This document shows, piece after piece, positions 8,135 to 17,579 of a stretch of DNA of 64,000 nucleotides. Position numbers and translations under genes: made by a program. The notes beneath the pieces were generated by a model, which was not told where the DNA came from, did no database searches, and saw nothing but the letters and a program-made list of their open reading frames with translations. Each line of letters opens with the position of its first letter. The stretch's first letter is position 1. Source of the DNA: Lactobacillus kimbladii (GTDB lineage: Bacteria > Bacillota > Bacilli > Lactobacillales > Lactobacillaceae); NCBI RefSeq assembly GCF_000970755.1, contig NZ_KQ034007.1, forward strand, positions 1,262,829-1,326,828, in the 5' to 3' direction.

Positions 8135-10813
8135 TTACTTCGCATCAAACCAGTTATGACCATATCCAGAGTCAGCTACAAGAGGTATATCAAGCCTTAC
8201 AGCGGATTGCATAACTTCCGGCACAATTTTTTTAATTGTTTCTAATTCATCCTTTGGTACATCAAAAATTAATTCATCATGCACCTGAACCACCATTTTA
8301 GTCTTTAAATGCAATTCATCCAACTTTTTCTGCATGTTAATCATCGCAATTTTGATTATATCTGCAGCTGAACCTTGAATAGGAGAATTGATGGCTGTCC
8401 TTTCGGCAAATGAACGGACGTTATAATTTTTAGCATGAATGTCTGGTAAATAACGTCTTCTATGCATTATTGTCTCGGCATAACCTTTTTCACGTGCCAC
8501 TTGCACAGCTTTATTCATATATTCTTTAACTTGCGGATACTGCTCAAAGTAATTATCAATAAACTCCTTAGCCTTTTTACGGCTAATATTAAGATTCTTA
8601 GACAAGCCATAATCAGAGATACCATATACAATACCGAAATTAACTGCTTTAGCTCTACGCCGCATTAGCGGAGTCACATCATCGGTTGATTTGAGATGAA
8701 AAATGCGCATGGCCGTATGAGCATGGATATCATAACCCGTTCTAAAAGCTTCCTGCATCTGTTCATCACCGGAAACTTGTGCCAAGACTCGCAATTCAAT
8801 TTGAGAATAATCACATGAGAAAATATAACCGTCTGGTTCACTAGGCACAAAAGCTTTTCTAATTTGCTTTCCTTCTTCCGTTCTGGTAGGAATATTTTGT
8901 AAATTAGGGTCAACTGAGGACAAGCGACCAGTAGCGGTCAAGGTTTGTAAATACCTGGTGTGAACGCGACCGTCTTTTTGGATAACATCTAGCAAGCCAT
9001 TAACATAGGTAGATTGAATTTTAGCTATTTGTCTGTAAGTCAAAATTTGCTCAATGATAGGATTCTCATCCTTTAACTGGTTTAAAACATCAACAGAAGT
9101 TGAATAGCCAGTTTTGGTCTTTTTAATTGGCTTCAAGCCCATCTTTTCAAACAAAATATGACCCAATTGCTTAGGAGAATTAATATTAAATTCTTCACCA
9201 GCTTCATCATAAATTTGTTGTTCCATTTTCTTGAGGTCAACCGCAAATTCATCTTGCAGCTCAGTTAAAGTATTGGCTTGGACCTTAATACCATTTATTT
9301 CCATGACTGACAAAACTCTTGCAACTGGTATTTCAATATTTGCATAAAGATCATCCTGCTCATGCTCTTTTAATTTTGCCAGTAATGTCTCTTTTAGATT
9401 TTCAATAGCTGCTATTTTACCAGCTAAATGGTTAAACAAAACTTGATCATCTTTTGGTATATGAACGCTTTTGCCTTTGCCATAAACATCATAATCGCTT
9501 TTAACCGAATTATCGCCGTACATACGACAGATTTCACCCATATCGTCAGAATTGTTTTCATTATTAATCAAATATGAAGCAAGTAGCATATCATAATCAA
9601 TGTTGCGAGCTTGAATACCCAATCGGTTCAAACCTACAGTTGTTCTTTTTAGGTCAAACACGTTTTTAGAAACTTTATCACTCTCAAGTAAGTTTTTAAG
9701 TTTATTTTCCTTTAAAAGCTCGACGTTGCGGCTAACAAATATTTTTTGATCAATTTTTAAAGCAAAGCCAACAAACTTGGCTAAATGATAGTTAGCACCA
9801 AGCATTCCCAGATAAAAAGTAATAGTTTGACCATCAGTAACAGCAAAATTATTGATATCATTTTCTTTAAGTTCGGTAAAAGCAACTGCTTTAGCATTTG
9901 CCTTTTCAGACTGATCTTGTGGTTGACTTTCTCCATCCGGATTTAGTTCACTCAAAAACTTCCGGAAATTCATTCTTTCATAGAATCTACGCAATTTTTG
10001 ATAATCTACTTCACCCCTTTTAACATCATCAATCCCAATGGTTAAAGGAGCATGACGATCAATAGTAGCTAATTTTTTACCTAAAAGAGCCTTATCTTTA
10101 TCATTGATAAGGTTTTCTTTCATTTTAGATGGCTTCATATCATCTATATGATCATAAAGATTTTCAACCGTACCATATTCCTGAATAAGTTGTGAAGCTT
10201 TTTTTGGCCCAATTTTAGTCACACCAGGGTAATTATCAGAATTATCACCCATTAATGCTTTCATATCAATAAATTCTGTTGGAGTAACACCGTTAACTTC
10301 TTTCATGTGCTCTGGTGTGTATGACTCTAAATTAAGGACACCAGACTTAGTGACCATAACTGTTGTTTGAGGTGAAGCTAGTTGTGTTAAATCTTTGTCT
10401 CCTGTGACCACAGTAATTTTAAAGCCTGCCTTTTCTCCCTTAGTGACAAAAGTGCCAATAATATCATCGGCTTCATAGTTATCAAGTTCATATGTGGACA
10501 AGCCCAAATCATGCAAAAGCTCCTGAATATATGGCAGTTGTTCAGATAATTCTGATGGAGTCTTTTGTCTACCGCCTTTATAATCCGCATACATCTTGTT
10601 TCTAAAAGTAGTTTTGCCCGCATCAAAAGCAACCAAAACATAGTCAGGCTCGACATCGTTTAATACAACATCAAGCATGTTTTTAAACGTATAAATGGCG
10701 TTAGTATGCAATCCTTCAGGATTTCTGAAATTTTCAAGTTGGCGGTATAGTGCATAGAAAGCACGAAAAGCAACTGAATTACCATCAATTAAAAGTAATT
10801 TTTTATCAGCCAT
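8135..10813 (-). CDS. polA: DNA polymerase I
   Basis: Pol I processes Okazaki fragments and fills repair gaps. The 892-aa protein has a complete 5'-nuclease domain (about 1-290; LLIDGNSVAFRAFYAL at the start, NYEADDIIGT within). A 3'-5' exonuclease-like fold follows (about 310-480), but the DxE signature is replaced by VTDGQTITF, so proofreading is probably absent as in Bacillus. The polymerase domain has motif A DYSQIELRVLA and motif C VQVHDE. It is the first gene of the cluster with mutM. AAGGAG precedes the start. Confidence 0.97.
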   Translation of the reverse strand: MADKKLLLIDGNSVAFRAFYALYRQLENFRNPEGLHTNAIYTFKNMLDVVLNDVEPDYVLVAFDAGKTTFRNKMYADYKGGRQKTPSELSEQLPYIQELLHDLGLSTYELDNYEADDIIGTFVTKGEKAGFKITVVTGDKDLTQLASPQTTVMVTKSGVLNLESYTPEHMKEVNGVTPTEFIDMKALMGDNSDNYPGVTKIGPKKASQLIQEYGTVENLYDHIDDMKPSKMKENLINDKDKALLGKKLATIDRHAPLTIGIDDVKRGEVDYQKLRRFYERMNFRKFLSELNPDGESQPQDQSEKANAKAVAFTELKENDINNFAVTDGQTITFYLGMLGANYHLAKFVGFALKIDQKIFVSRNVELLKENKLKNLLESDKVSKNVFDLKRTTVGLNRLGIQARNIDYDMLLASYLINNENNSDDMGEICRMYGDNSVKSDYDVYGKGKSVHIPKDDQVLFNHLAGKIAAIENLKETLLAKLKEHEQDDLYANIEIPVARVLSVMEINGIKVQANTLTELQDEFAVDLKKMEQQIYDEAGEEFNINSPKQLGHILFEKMGLKPIKKTKTGYSTSVDVLNQLKDENPIIEQILTYRQIAKIQSTYVNGLLDVIQKDGRVHTRYLQTLTATGRLSSVDPNLQNIPTRTEEGKQIRKAFVPSEPDGYIFSCDYSQIELRVLAQVSGDEQMQEAFRTGYDIHAHTAMRIFHLKSTDDVTPLMRRRAKAVNFGIVYGISDYGLSKNLNISRKKAKEFIDNYFEQYPQVKEYMNKAVQVAREKGYAETIMHRRRYLPDIHAKNYNVRSFAERTAINSPIQGSAADIIKIAMINMQKKLDELHLKTKMVVQVHDELIFDVPKDELETIKKIVPEVMQSAVRLDIPLVADSGYGHNWFDAK

Positions 10814-10985
10814 TTGATCTCCTTACAATTAAACCAAGTTTCTTTATTCAACTACCATTTTAACAGTTTTTCCATGGATCTTGCATAATACTGATTTTTT
10901 AACAAATTAGTTATATTTAGTTTCTCTCTTAAGATTATCACTTCCTATTTTGCTTATTTCACTTTTTGTATAGGATTTTTAGAAC

Positions 10986-11028
10986 TTTTTTAAACAAAAA
11001 CATCAAACTCCTATTGGGTTTGATGTTT
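10986..11028 (-). terminator. Terminator after the DeoR-family gene
   Basis: On the minus strand an 11-12 bp stem (10998-11009 with 11017-11028) is followed by TTTTTG and a second T-rich stretch. It lies 38 nt past the stop of the DeoR-family gene and insulates it from polA. Confidence 0.8.
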
Positions 11029-11065
11029 CTACTAAATATAATCTTAATTAACTTTTATGTTTTAG

Positions 11066-11803
11066 TTACGGACAAATAATCTTTGTTTCTTTAGCAATCT
11101 GAGAATCATTATCATTAGAAATTAGGATTGCGTCTTTTAATTCTAAAGCCTGAACATTTGAAGATACGCCAAACTTGCTAGAATCAGCCAATATAAAAGA
11201 CTGTGAAGTTCTTTTTGCGATTAACTGCTTCTTTATTGCTTCATCAAATTGTGGTGTGGTGTATCCATTATTAATATCAACACCATTCATGCCAAAAAAA
11301 GCTTTATCAAAACGGAGCCTGGATAGTAAATCATTAGTTAATGCGCCAGTAAGTGAAGAAGTGACTCCGTTATAATTGCCACCTATTAAAACTATTTTAG
11401 CCTTAAAATTACCAACAATATGACATACTTGTGTATTTGTAGTATAAATTGTGATTCGCTTATTTTTTATTTTATCAAGAAGCAGAGTACATGTTGTACC
11501 TGAATCCACATATATTGCATTGCTATCATGAATCTCCTGGGCAGCTAAAGCAGCAATTTGTTTTTTCTCCTTTTGGTACTTATGTTCCTTTTTAGTGAAT
11601 TCGACTTCTCCAGAACCGTTACTTAGCCTGACAGCTCCGCCAAATAAATATTCAATTTTTCCTTCATCTTCTAACGTTTTGATATCTCTTCTTAATGTTG
11701 AAATAGATACATTGGGTATTTGTTTATGAAGTTCATCCAGTTTGCTCAAATTTTTGTTTTCTAAAATTTTTAAGATTTGATTTTGTCTTTCGATCGGAAG
11801 CAA
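11066..11803 (-). CDS. DeoR/GlpR-family sugar operon regulator
   Basis: The 245 aa have an N-terminal winged helix (about 3-60; ISTLRRDIKTLEDEGKI is the recognition helix and wing) and a C-terminal sugar-phosphate-sensing domain of the phosphosugar isomerase fold (IYVDSGTTCTLL, TNTQVCHIV, FFGMNGVD). Translation begins at TTG, with GGAG upstream. It is the last gene after the isomerase and the EIIBC, and also has its own promoter-like sequence. By analogy it represses this operon until a phosphorylated sugar binds; the repeats near 14261-14331 are the obvious candidate operators. Confidence 0.9.
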   Translation of the reverse strand: MLPIERQNQILKILENKNLSKLDELHKQIPNVSISTLRRDIKTLEDEGKIEYLFGGAVRLSNGSGEVEFTKKEHKYQKEKKQIAALAAQEIHDSNAIYVDSGTTCTLLLDKIKNKRITIYTTNTQVCHIVGNFKAKIVLIGGNYNGVTSSLTGALTNDLLSRLRFDKAFFGMNGVDINNGYTTPQFDEAIKKQLIAKRTSQSFILADSSKFGVSSNVQALELKDAILISNDNDSQIAKETKIICP

Positions 11804-11846
11804 TTTATTCTCTTCTCCTTATATGCATAAGTGTTTTGCTCCCTTA

Positions 11847-11877
11847 ATTATACCCCATCTAACTTTATTTTAAGCAA
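11847..11877 (-). promoter_or_regulatory. Possible internal promoter of the DeoR-family gene
   Basis: TATAAT (11847-11852, minus strand) lies 19 bp from TTGCTT (11872-11877). The spacing is long, and the -35 overlaps the end of the EIIBC gene, so this is only a likely promoter. Confidence 0.4.
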
Positions 11878-13243
11878 GACGCTCATCTTTTTTGGTAACA
11901 ATAAAGCCAAGAATGATTCCGACAATTACAGAAATCCCCAATCCTATCATCGCATTTAAGAAGTTATTGCTATTTTTAGCTACAAAAGCCGGAAAAGTTG
12001 TTACCGAACCAAAAACGAATGCGTTTGTAAATACCTTTGTTAGTCCTAGATAAGCTCCGCCAACGGCACCAGCAATCATTTGTGCTGCCCATATTTTTCT
12101 GTTTTTTACCAGTAAACCAAATAATGTTGGTTCTATTATTGCAGAAAGGCAAATTGTTATTACTCCAGTTAAAGAAAAGCTCTTTAGCTCTTTATTTCGC
12201 GTTTTAAGCCAAACTCCTATAGCAGCTCCGATAACACCAAAATTGCAGGCAAAGGTTAATGGACAAATAAAATCAAAGCCTTGTGTAGCAATATTATTAA
12301 TCATTATTGGATTTACAGCCCAGTGAATTCCAAAAGATACCAGGAAACTCCATCCACCACCAACAACTACTCCAGCAAGCAGTGGAACATTTTTAATTAA
12401 CCAATTAACTACATCTGCAACAAATTGACCACCATATACACCGAGTGGACCAATAACAATTACAGTCAGTGGCACCATAACTAGAAGACAAACGAGTGGC
12501 ACAACCACAAGCTCCAAATCTTTACTGACGTGTTTATCTAACCACTTATACAAATATGAATAAGCCCAGATAGAAATTAAAATTGGAACTACTGTTGAAT
12601 TGTAATTCATTAAAACAACTGGAATACCCAAGAATGAAGTCATTGCACCATTTCCATGGGTACCCATTAATTGAATGAAATCTGGATATAAAAGTGCGCC
12701 GGCAATTAATGCAGCAATGTAAGGGCTGACTTTAAATCTTCGTGCAGCCGAAAAAGCTAACAGAATGGGCAAAAAATAAAATACGGCTTTTGAAGCAGCA
12801 GTCAAGATGACAAAAGTACCACTTTTCTGACTGATCCATCCTATTTGGCTGCAGAACAAAAGTAAGCCATATAAAATTCCCGATCCTGCAAGGGCTGGAA
12901 GCAGTGGTGAAAAAATACCGGCAATTGCCGCAAATAAGGCATTGACATATCCTTTAAACCCATGAGGTTTGATTTGCGTACTAACTTCATTATCAGTACT
13001 TCCATTGACAAGCTTTTCAAATTCATCAAAAACTTTCGGTACTTCAAGACCAATTAATACCTGATATTGTCCACCACCCTTTGAAACATTAATTACACCA
13101 TCTACTGCCTTTACTTTGGCATCATCAATATTTTCATTTTTTAAATTCAATCGTAACCTGGTTGCACAATGTGTCATATTAGAAATATTACTTGGTCCGC
13201 CAACGGCATCCAAAATACCTCGTGCAGTTTCTCTGTAATCCAT
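11870..13243 (-). CDS. PTS EIIBC component, glucose/beta-glucoside superfamily
   Basis: This permease imports and phosphorylates a sugar. I place the start at 13243 because GGAGG stands just upstream; the longer frame adds seven residues without a better site. The 457 aa comprise an EIIB domain (1-80, with phosphocysteine C26 in NMTHCATRLR) joined to a membrane EIIC domain with about ten hydrophobic segments. There is no EIIA domain in the protein or the locus, so an EIIA from elsewhere must supply phosphate. The upstream TIM-barrel isomerase suggests an unusual sugar, but the sequence does not identify it. Confidence 0.93.
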   Translation of the reverse strand: MDYRETARGILDAVGGPSNISNMTHCATRLRLNLKNENIDDAKVKAVDGVINVSKGGGQYQVLIGLEVPKVFDEFEKLVNGSTDNEVSTQIKPHGFKGYVNALFAAIAGIFSPLLPALAGSGILYGLLLFCSQIGWISQKSGTFVILTAASKAVFYFLPILLAFSAARRFKVSPYIAALIAGALLYPDFIQLMGTHGNGAMTSFLGIPVVLMNYNSTVVPILISIWAYSYLYKWLDKHVSKDLELVVVPLVCLLVMVPLTVIVIGPLGVYGGQFVADVVNWLIKNVPLLAGVVVGGGWSFLVSFGIHWAVNPIMINNIATQGFDFICPLTFACNFGVIGAAIGVWLKTRNKELKSFSLTGVITICLSAIIEPTLFGLLVKNRKIWAAQMIAGAVGGAYLGLTKVFTNAFVFGSVTTFPAFVAKNSNNFLNAMIGLGISVIVGIILGFIVTKKDERLA

Positions 13244-13281
13244 TTTTTGCCTCCAAAAATACAATTTTTAAATTAAAATAG

Positions 13282-14223
13282 TTATTTTTTTATAAAATCT
13301 AACAATAGATCTCTTGCTTTTATTGCATCATTTTCATTAATCACTTTGTCTATTTTTTCCATGCCCACTCGGTCAAGCAGATTTAAAAAGTATTTCAACA
13401 TTTCGATATTTTTACTAGTTTCTTGACTAGGGTCTTCGATTACTGGAGCTGTGTCAAAATAGTACATGCCATCAAAATGATATTTTTTCATATAATAGAG
13501 AAATTCTAAGGTTTTAAATGGAGTAACGGTACCGACCATTAAGCCGTCATCATGGACACCATAGCCGTCATTAATATGAACCCCAAATAATTCACCACGA
13601 CTGGCAAAAATTTCAGATCCCATAGCCGGGTTTTCATGTTTCATTAGCATGTGACAATAATCTAAAAGAACGCCAAAGTTTTTACGGTTGATATCTTTTA
13701 GAATCATTCCCAAAGTTCCCATGCTGTCCACAAAAGCATAGGCACGGGGCTCATAAGGTTTATATTCAATACTAAATTTAATATCAGGCGCATAATCTGC
13801 GATTTCTTGACAAGCTTTGACAATTCTATGCCAAACTTTTAAATAATCAATTTGAAAGCTGTAGTCAAAACCATCATGAGCACTCCAGATATTAATCATT
13901 GAACCGCCAATCTCTCGGCAATAATCCACTGCCTGCTTACACATTTCAATTGCATCCTGATAGATCTTATCGTTTAAATTCCCGAGATCACCGTTAAGGT
14001 AATGACCTTCAAATCTCATTTCCATTCCGTTAGGACGCAAACCGTTTTCGTCTAACATTTTCTTCATGTCTCGTGCCGGAATCCCAATAGTCTGTTGAGG
14101 GAAATTAATATCTACATAATTAATTCCAACTTTTTTCAGTTCACCAAAAACCTTATCAATCTTATTGTCATAATGTGGCAAGTAAGCATTTAACCTTGTT
14201 GCAGTTTTTATTTCTTTCATCAA
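13282..14223 (-). CDS. Sugar phosphate isomerase/epimerase (xylose isomerase-like TIM barrel)
   Basis: The 313 aa belong to the AP-endonuclease-2/xylose-isomerase-like TIM-barrel family. Metal-site candidates are the glutamate in FSIEYKPYEPR, the aspartate in LLDYCHMLM, the histidine in GVHINDGYG and the acidic end of YYFDTAP. Such enzymes epimerise or isomerise sugar phosphates; the exact reaction is unknown. Two ATGs in a row follow AAGAGGA, and either may be used. As first gene of the PTS-DeoR operon it probably acts on the sugar phosphate made by the EIIBC. Confidence 0.85.
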   Translation of the reverse strand: MMKEIKTATRLNAYLPHYDNKIDKVFGELKKVGINYVDINFPQQTIGIPARDMKKMLDENGLRPNGMEMRFEGHYLNGDLGNLNDKIYQDAIEMCKQAVDYCREIGGSMINIWSAHDGFDYSFQIDYLKVWHRIVKACQEIADYAPDIKFSIEYKPYEPRAYAFVDSMGTLGMILKDINRKNFGVLLDYCHMLMKHENPAMGSEIFASRGELFGVHINDGYGVHDDGLMVGTVTPFKTLEFLYYMKKYHFDGMYYFDTAPVIEDPSQETSKNIEMLKYFLNLLDRVGMEKIDKVINENDAIKARDLLLDFIKK

Positions 14224-14240
14224 TTCGTCCTCTTTTCACT

Positions 14241-14254
14241 TGTTATCGTTTACA
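14241..14254 (-). promoter_or_regulatory. cre site (CcpA operator)
   Basis: On the minus strand the site reads TGTAAACGATAACA and matches all positions of TGWAANCGNTNWCA. It lies just downstream of the -10 of the operon promoter, the classic position for CcpA repression. The PTS operon should be shut off by glucose. Confidence 0.88.
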
Positions 14255-14259
14255 TTTTT

Positions 14260-14288
14260 ATTATATTTCATTTATTTCCATTTATCAA
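14260..14288 (-). promoter_or_regulatory. Promoter of the isomerase-EIIBC operon
   Basis: TTGATA (14283-14288) and TATAAT (14260-14265) lie 17 bp apart on the minus strand, an excellent sigma-A match, directly upstream of the cre site. Confidence 0.8.
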
Positions 14289-14331
14289 TCATTATTTTTC
14301 ATTTTATTTAATTATATTTCATTATTTTTCA
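14261..14331 (-). repeat. Iterated operator-like direct repeats upstream of the isomerase
   Basis: Three near-copies of a motif read ATTATTTTTCA or ATTTATTTCCA on the plus strand and end at 14280, 14301 and 14331. The outer two are preceded by the same TTATATTTC. Spacings of 21 and 30 bp are close to two and three helical turns. The copies overlap and flank the promoter. The likely ligand is the DeoR-family protein of the operon; this is inference. Confidence 0.5.
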
Positions 14332-14353
14332 CAAAATATCATAAATTTTGCGC

Positions 14354-14388
14354 AAAAAAATAGCCTTACTAGAGTTCTAGTAAAGCTA
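14354..14388 (-). terminator. Terminator after murC
   Basis: A 12-13 bp stem occupies 14361-14388 and is followed on the minus strand by seven T residues (14354-14360). It starts 11 nt past the murC stop. Confidence 0.88.
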
Positions 14389-14398
14389 TAAAGTTAAA

Positions 14399-15709
14399 TT
14401 ACAGTAACTTTTCTAAAGCATCTTCATATTTCTGAATATCGCCAGCTCCCATAAAGACGATCACACTATTTCTGTTTTGAGCAAGATCTGCAATGTTATC
14501 AAGATCTATCACTTCAGAACTAGGGATTTTAGCAACTAAATCACTACTTGAAATATCTCCATTGGCCTCTCTTGCTGAAGCATAAATCGGAGTCACATAA
14601 GCCTTGTCTACATCACGCAATATTTCTACAAAATCTTGCGCATATTTCTTCGTTCTGGAAAAAGTATGTGGTTGGAATACGACAACTAATTTCTTTTGTG
14701 GGAACTTTTGTCGTGCAGCCTGAATTGTTGCTTTCATTTCAGTTGGATGATGAGCATAATCATCAATAATATTGATATCACCGAAATCTTTTTCAGAAAA
14801 ACGACGTTTTGCACCTTGATAAGTAAGTAGACCTTTTTGAATATCAGCTACAGGAATCTTTTCGGTGTAGGCAACAGCAATCACAGCTGTGGTATTTAAA
14901 ATATTGTGATCACCAAAAAGATGTATTTCAAACTCACCAACTTTTTTGCCATGAGTCATAACCGTAAAGGTCGATCCTTCAGTTGTTCTTCTAATATTGA
15001 CAGCTTGAAAATCGTCATTATCTTCAAAACCATAAGTATATTTGAGAACATCAGAATGCAAGTCTCTCAATCTTTCATTACCACCCCAGACAAATAGTCC
15101 TTTTTTAGTCTGGTCTGCTGCAGTTTGAAAAGCTGAAGTATAATCAGCCTGATCCTTAAAATAATCCGGATGATCAAAATCAATGTTAGTCATAATTTGA
15201 TAATCTGGATGATAGGCTAAGAAATGACGTCGATATTCATCTGCTTCATAGACAAAGAAACGAGAATCCTTAACACCCTTGCCCTCTCCGTCACCTATTA
15301 AATAGGACGTGGGTGCAGCTTCACCCAATACATGGGCTAAAAGACCGGTAGTAGAAGTTTTACCATGAGTTCCCGAAACACCAATGCTTGTATGCATTTT
15401 GATAATTTCTTCGACTGTATCAGGATAACTTTGCCAGGTAATGTTCTTATTTTCACAAGTTTTTACTTCTACGTTGTCATCTTTAAACGCATTTCCTTTA
15501 ACGATAATTTGTCCTGAATTTTTAATATTATTCGCACTAAATTCTTTAACTTCAATACCAGCTTTTTTTAGCGGTTCTTGGGTAAAAGTATACTTTTTAA
15601 TATCGCTGCCAGCTACGTTAAAACCTAAATCATTTAACACTAAAGCTAAAGAAGCCATTCCAGTTCCTTTAATTCCGATAAACCAAATTTGCTTATTTTT
15701 ATCTAACAT
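14399..15709 (-). CDS. murC: UDP-N-acetylmuramate--L-alanine ligase
   Basis: MurC adds the first amino acid, L-alanine, to UDP-MurNAc in the cytoplasm. The 436 aa begin with a Rossmann motif (GIKGTGMAS, 12-20), then the ATP loop GVSGTHGKTS at 110-119, a central DIDFDHPDYF-type segment and a C-terminal domain with VVFQPHTFSRTK. Length is normal. It lies after ytpR, separated by a terminator, and has its own terminator, so it is probably transcribed alone. Confidence 0.96.
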   Translation of the reverse strand: MLDKNKQIWFIGIKGTGMASLALVLNDLGFNVAGSDIKKYTFTQEPLKKAGIEVKEFSANNIKNSGQIIVKGNAFKDDNVEVKTCENKNITWQSYPDTVEEIIKMHTSIGVSGTHGKTSTTGLLAHVLGEAAPTSYLIGDGEGKGVKDSRFFVYEADEYRRHFLAYHPDYQIMTNIDFDHPDYFKDQADYTSAFQTAADQTKKGLFVWGGNERLRDLHSDVLKYTYGFEDNDDFQAVNIRRTTEGSTFTVMTHGKKVGEFEIHLFGDHNILNTTAVIAVAYTEKIPVADIQKGLLTYQGAKRRFSEKDFGDINIIDDYAHHPTEMKATIQAARQKFPQKKLVVVFQPHTFSRTKKYAQDFVEILRDVDKAYVTPIYASAREANGDISSSDLVAKIPSSEVIDLDNIADLAQNRNSVIVFMGAGDIQKYEDALEKLL

Positions 15710-15848
15710 TTACTGAACTCCAAAATTTTATCATTGCAGTTTATTTTACCATTACTGAGTCCAAAAAGCAGGATCATCAAAAAATTGCAATCAAATTTTA
15801 GCAATATGACGATAAAACAACTAATGCAATTGACATTCTTTTTGCAAC

Positions 15849-15881
15849 AAAAAAGACCTTACCAAAACCTGATAAAGTCCT
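15849..15881 (-). terminator. Terminator after ytpR
   Basis: A 10-bp stem with several G-U pairs (15855-15864 with 15870-15879) is followed by a T-run on the minus strand, 8 nt past the ytpR stop. Confidence 0.7.
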
Positions 15882-15886
15882 CAGTG

Positions 15887-16534
15887 TTATAAAGTAATCT
15901 GACCGCTTGCTAAAAGTTCATCACACTTTTCGGAATCAAAGGCCTCTCCAACAGTAAATTCATTAGGAACTACCATAATTCCACGCTTTTGCGGTGCATG
16001 AGCTAAACCCAATTCACGAGCAGAACAAATCATACCATAGGAATCCACATGACGGAGTTGACCTGGCCAAATCACTTGGCCATTAGGCATCAAAGTACCT
16101 GGCAAGGCAACAACCACTTTTTGTCCCTGCGCAATATTAGGTGCACCACAGACAATTTGATGTTCTTCACCATTGCCCACATCAACTTGTGTAACATGCA
16201 AATGATCAGAATCGGGATGTTTCTCACAACTTTTGACATAGCCATAAACAAGTGTTGGCTTGCCATAGGCAAGTTTATCAGTAAAACCAACTTCCGCCAG
16301 TTTTTCATTTAAAGCAGTTAAATCATCATTTGACAGCTTAACTTGTCCATCTGGTAACTTATCGTAGTCAATTAGTTGATCAACGTTAAAAAAGTTATAA
16401 CCGGTAACATTACCCTTTTCATCAGTAATGCGTGTAACATCACCTTTTTCGTCATATGCACTTTTACCCTTGTCTTGACCTAAAATTACAATCAAGGTAT
16501 TAGGATAACTTCTTTTATTAATACTAGTAATCAT
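15887..16534 (-). CDS. ytpR: YtpR-type tRNA-binding (EMAP/OB-fold) protein
   Basis: The 215 aa have an N-terminal DUF4479-like region (1-95) and a C-terminal tRNA-binding OB fold (about 100-205) with VYGYVKSCEKHPDSDHLHVTQVDVG-type strands and QIVCGAPNIAQGQKVVVALPG. The same fold occurs as an appendage of PheT and MetG. Its role in Firmicutes is not established. It follows ytpP by 21 nt, the usual neighbour. Confidence 0.9.
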   Translation of the reverse strand: MITSINKRSYPNTLIVILGQDKGKSAYDEKGDVTRITDEKGNVTGYNFFNVDQLIDYDKLPDGQVKLSNDDLTALNEKLAEVGFTDKLAYGKPTLVYGYVKSCEKHPDSDHLHVTQVDVGNGEEHQIVCGAPNIAQGQKVVVALPGTLMPNGQVIWPGQLRHVDSYGMICSARELGLAHAPQKRGIMVVPNEFTVGEAFDSEKCDELLASGQITL

Positions 16535-16555
16535 GAATCAATAATCCTCTTTCAC

Positions 16556-16876
16556 TTAGTCAAGTGACCGTAAAAAGCTTTCAACCTCATCTTTAGTTTT
16601 ACGATCCTTATTAACTAGTCTACCAATTTCTTGACCATCTTGGTAGACCACAAAGGAAGGAATACCCATGATATTCATTTCCTTAGCTAGGTCAACTGAG
16701 CCATCACGATCAATTTGATAAAATTTGCTATCGGAAAAATCTTTTTCGATTTCTGGCATGAACGGGTCTAAAAAACGACAGTCAGGGCACCAACCTGCTG
16801 AAAATTCCAAAACTACGCGACCATTTTTGGTAATAGAGTCTAATTTATCTTTGTTTAATTCTTTTATTTGTTCCAT
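16556..16876 (-). CDS. ytpP: Thioredoxin-like protein YtpP
   Basis: I take the ATG at 16876, preceded by AGAGG at nine bases, rather than the longer frame; this gives 106 aa. The thioredoxin fold has the active site WCPDC with C30 and C33 and a conserved cis-proline in GIPSF. The CPDC dipeptide differs from classic CGPC, so it is a thioredoxin-like oxidoreductase of unknown partner. No signal peptide is seen, so it is cytoplasmic. It lies between trmB and ytpR. Confidence 0.9.
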   Translation of the reverse strand: MEQIKELNKDKLDSITKNGRVVLEFSAGWCPDCRFLDPFMPEIEKDFSDSKFYQIDRDGSVDLAKEMNIMGIPSFVVYQDGQEIGRLVNKDRKTKDEVESFLRSLD

Positions 16877-16911
16877 TTTGAAAAAACCTCTCATTCATCA
16901 CTCTTACTTAA

Positions 16912-17571
16912 TTATTTTACCCCAAAATCAGCATGCAAAGCATAAATTGGATTGCCCTGAGCTGCAAATTTGTGTTCATATTCAGTTTCAATATTGGCAG
17001 CTACAATTTCATCTTTTTCATTATGAAGATCAACTGACACAAAATCAAAATGCATCCCAAAATTATTCATGCTATGCACAGAATAGGCAAAAAGACCTGC
17101 ATTATCAGTTTTAAACTCTATTTGACCATTTTCCTGCAAGACGGTTTGATATTTTTGTAAAAAAGACTTATAAGTTAACCGCCTTTTCTCATGCCTAGTT
17201 TTAGGCCAAGGATCACTAAAGTTCAAATAAATTTTACTTGCACTGTGACTATCAAAAAAAGAAGCGATATTTGCAGCATCCGCACATAAAATTTGTAAAT
17301 TAGACAAATCTTTTGCTAATTTCGTCCGTAAAATCATGCCAGCTGCTGTCATTTGCAATTCCAGAGCAACAAAATTCTTTTCAGGATGCTCTTCTGCCAT
17401 TGTGGTAATAAACTTTCCTTTGCCGGGCCCTACTTCTATCTCTAATGGTTTTGAAATATCAGCAAACCGTTTTGACCAATTAATTTTTTGACTTGGATCT
17501 GGTCGATCAATCACACTTTCCGGATGATCTTGTACCAGCTTTACAGCCCACGGCTTGTTACGTAATCTCAT
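16912..17571 (-). CDS. trmB: tRNA (guanine-N7-)-methyltransferase
   Basis: TrmB methylates G46 of tRNA with S-adenosylmethionine. The 219 aa include the SAM-binding EVGPGKGKFI, VALELQMTAAG and LNFSDPWPKTRHEKRR, which is diagnostic of TrmB, plus the C-terminal ETEYEHKFAAQG. It starts 8 nt after ecsB and precedes ytpP by a short gap. Confidence 0.96.
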   Translation of the reverse strand: MRLRNKPWAVKLVQDHPESVIDRPDPSQKINWSKRFADISKPLEIEVGPGKGKFITTMAEEHPEKNFVALELQMTAAGMILRTKLAKDLSNLQILCADAANIASFFDSHSASKIYLNFSDPWPKTRHEKRRLTYKSFLQKYQTVLQENGQIEFKTDNAGLFAYSVHSMNNFGMHFDFVSVDLHNEKDEIVAANIETEYEHKFAAQGNPIYALHADFGVK

Positions 17572-17579
17572 CTATTTTG

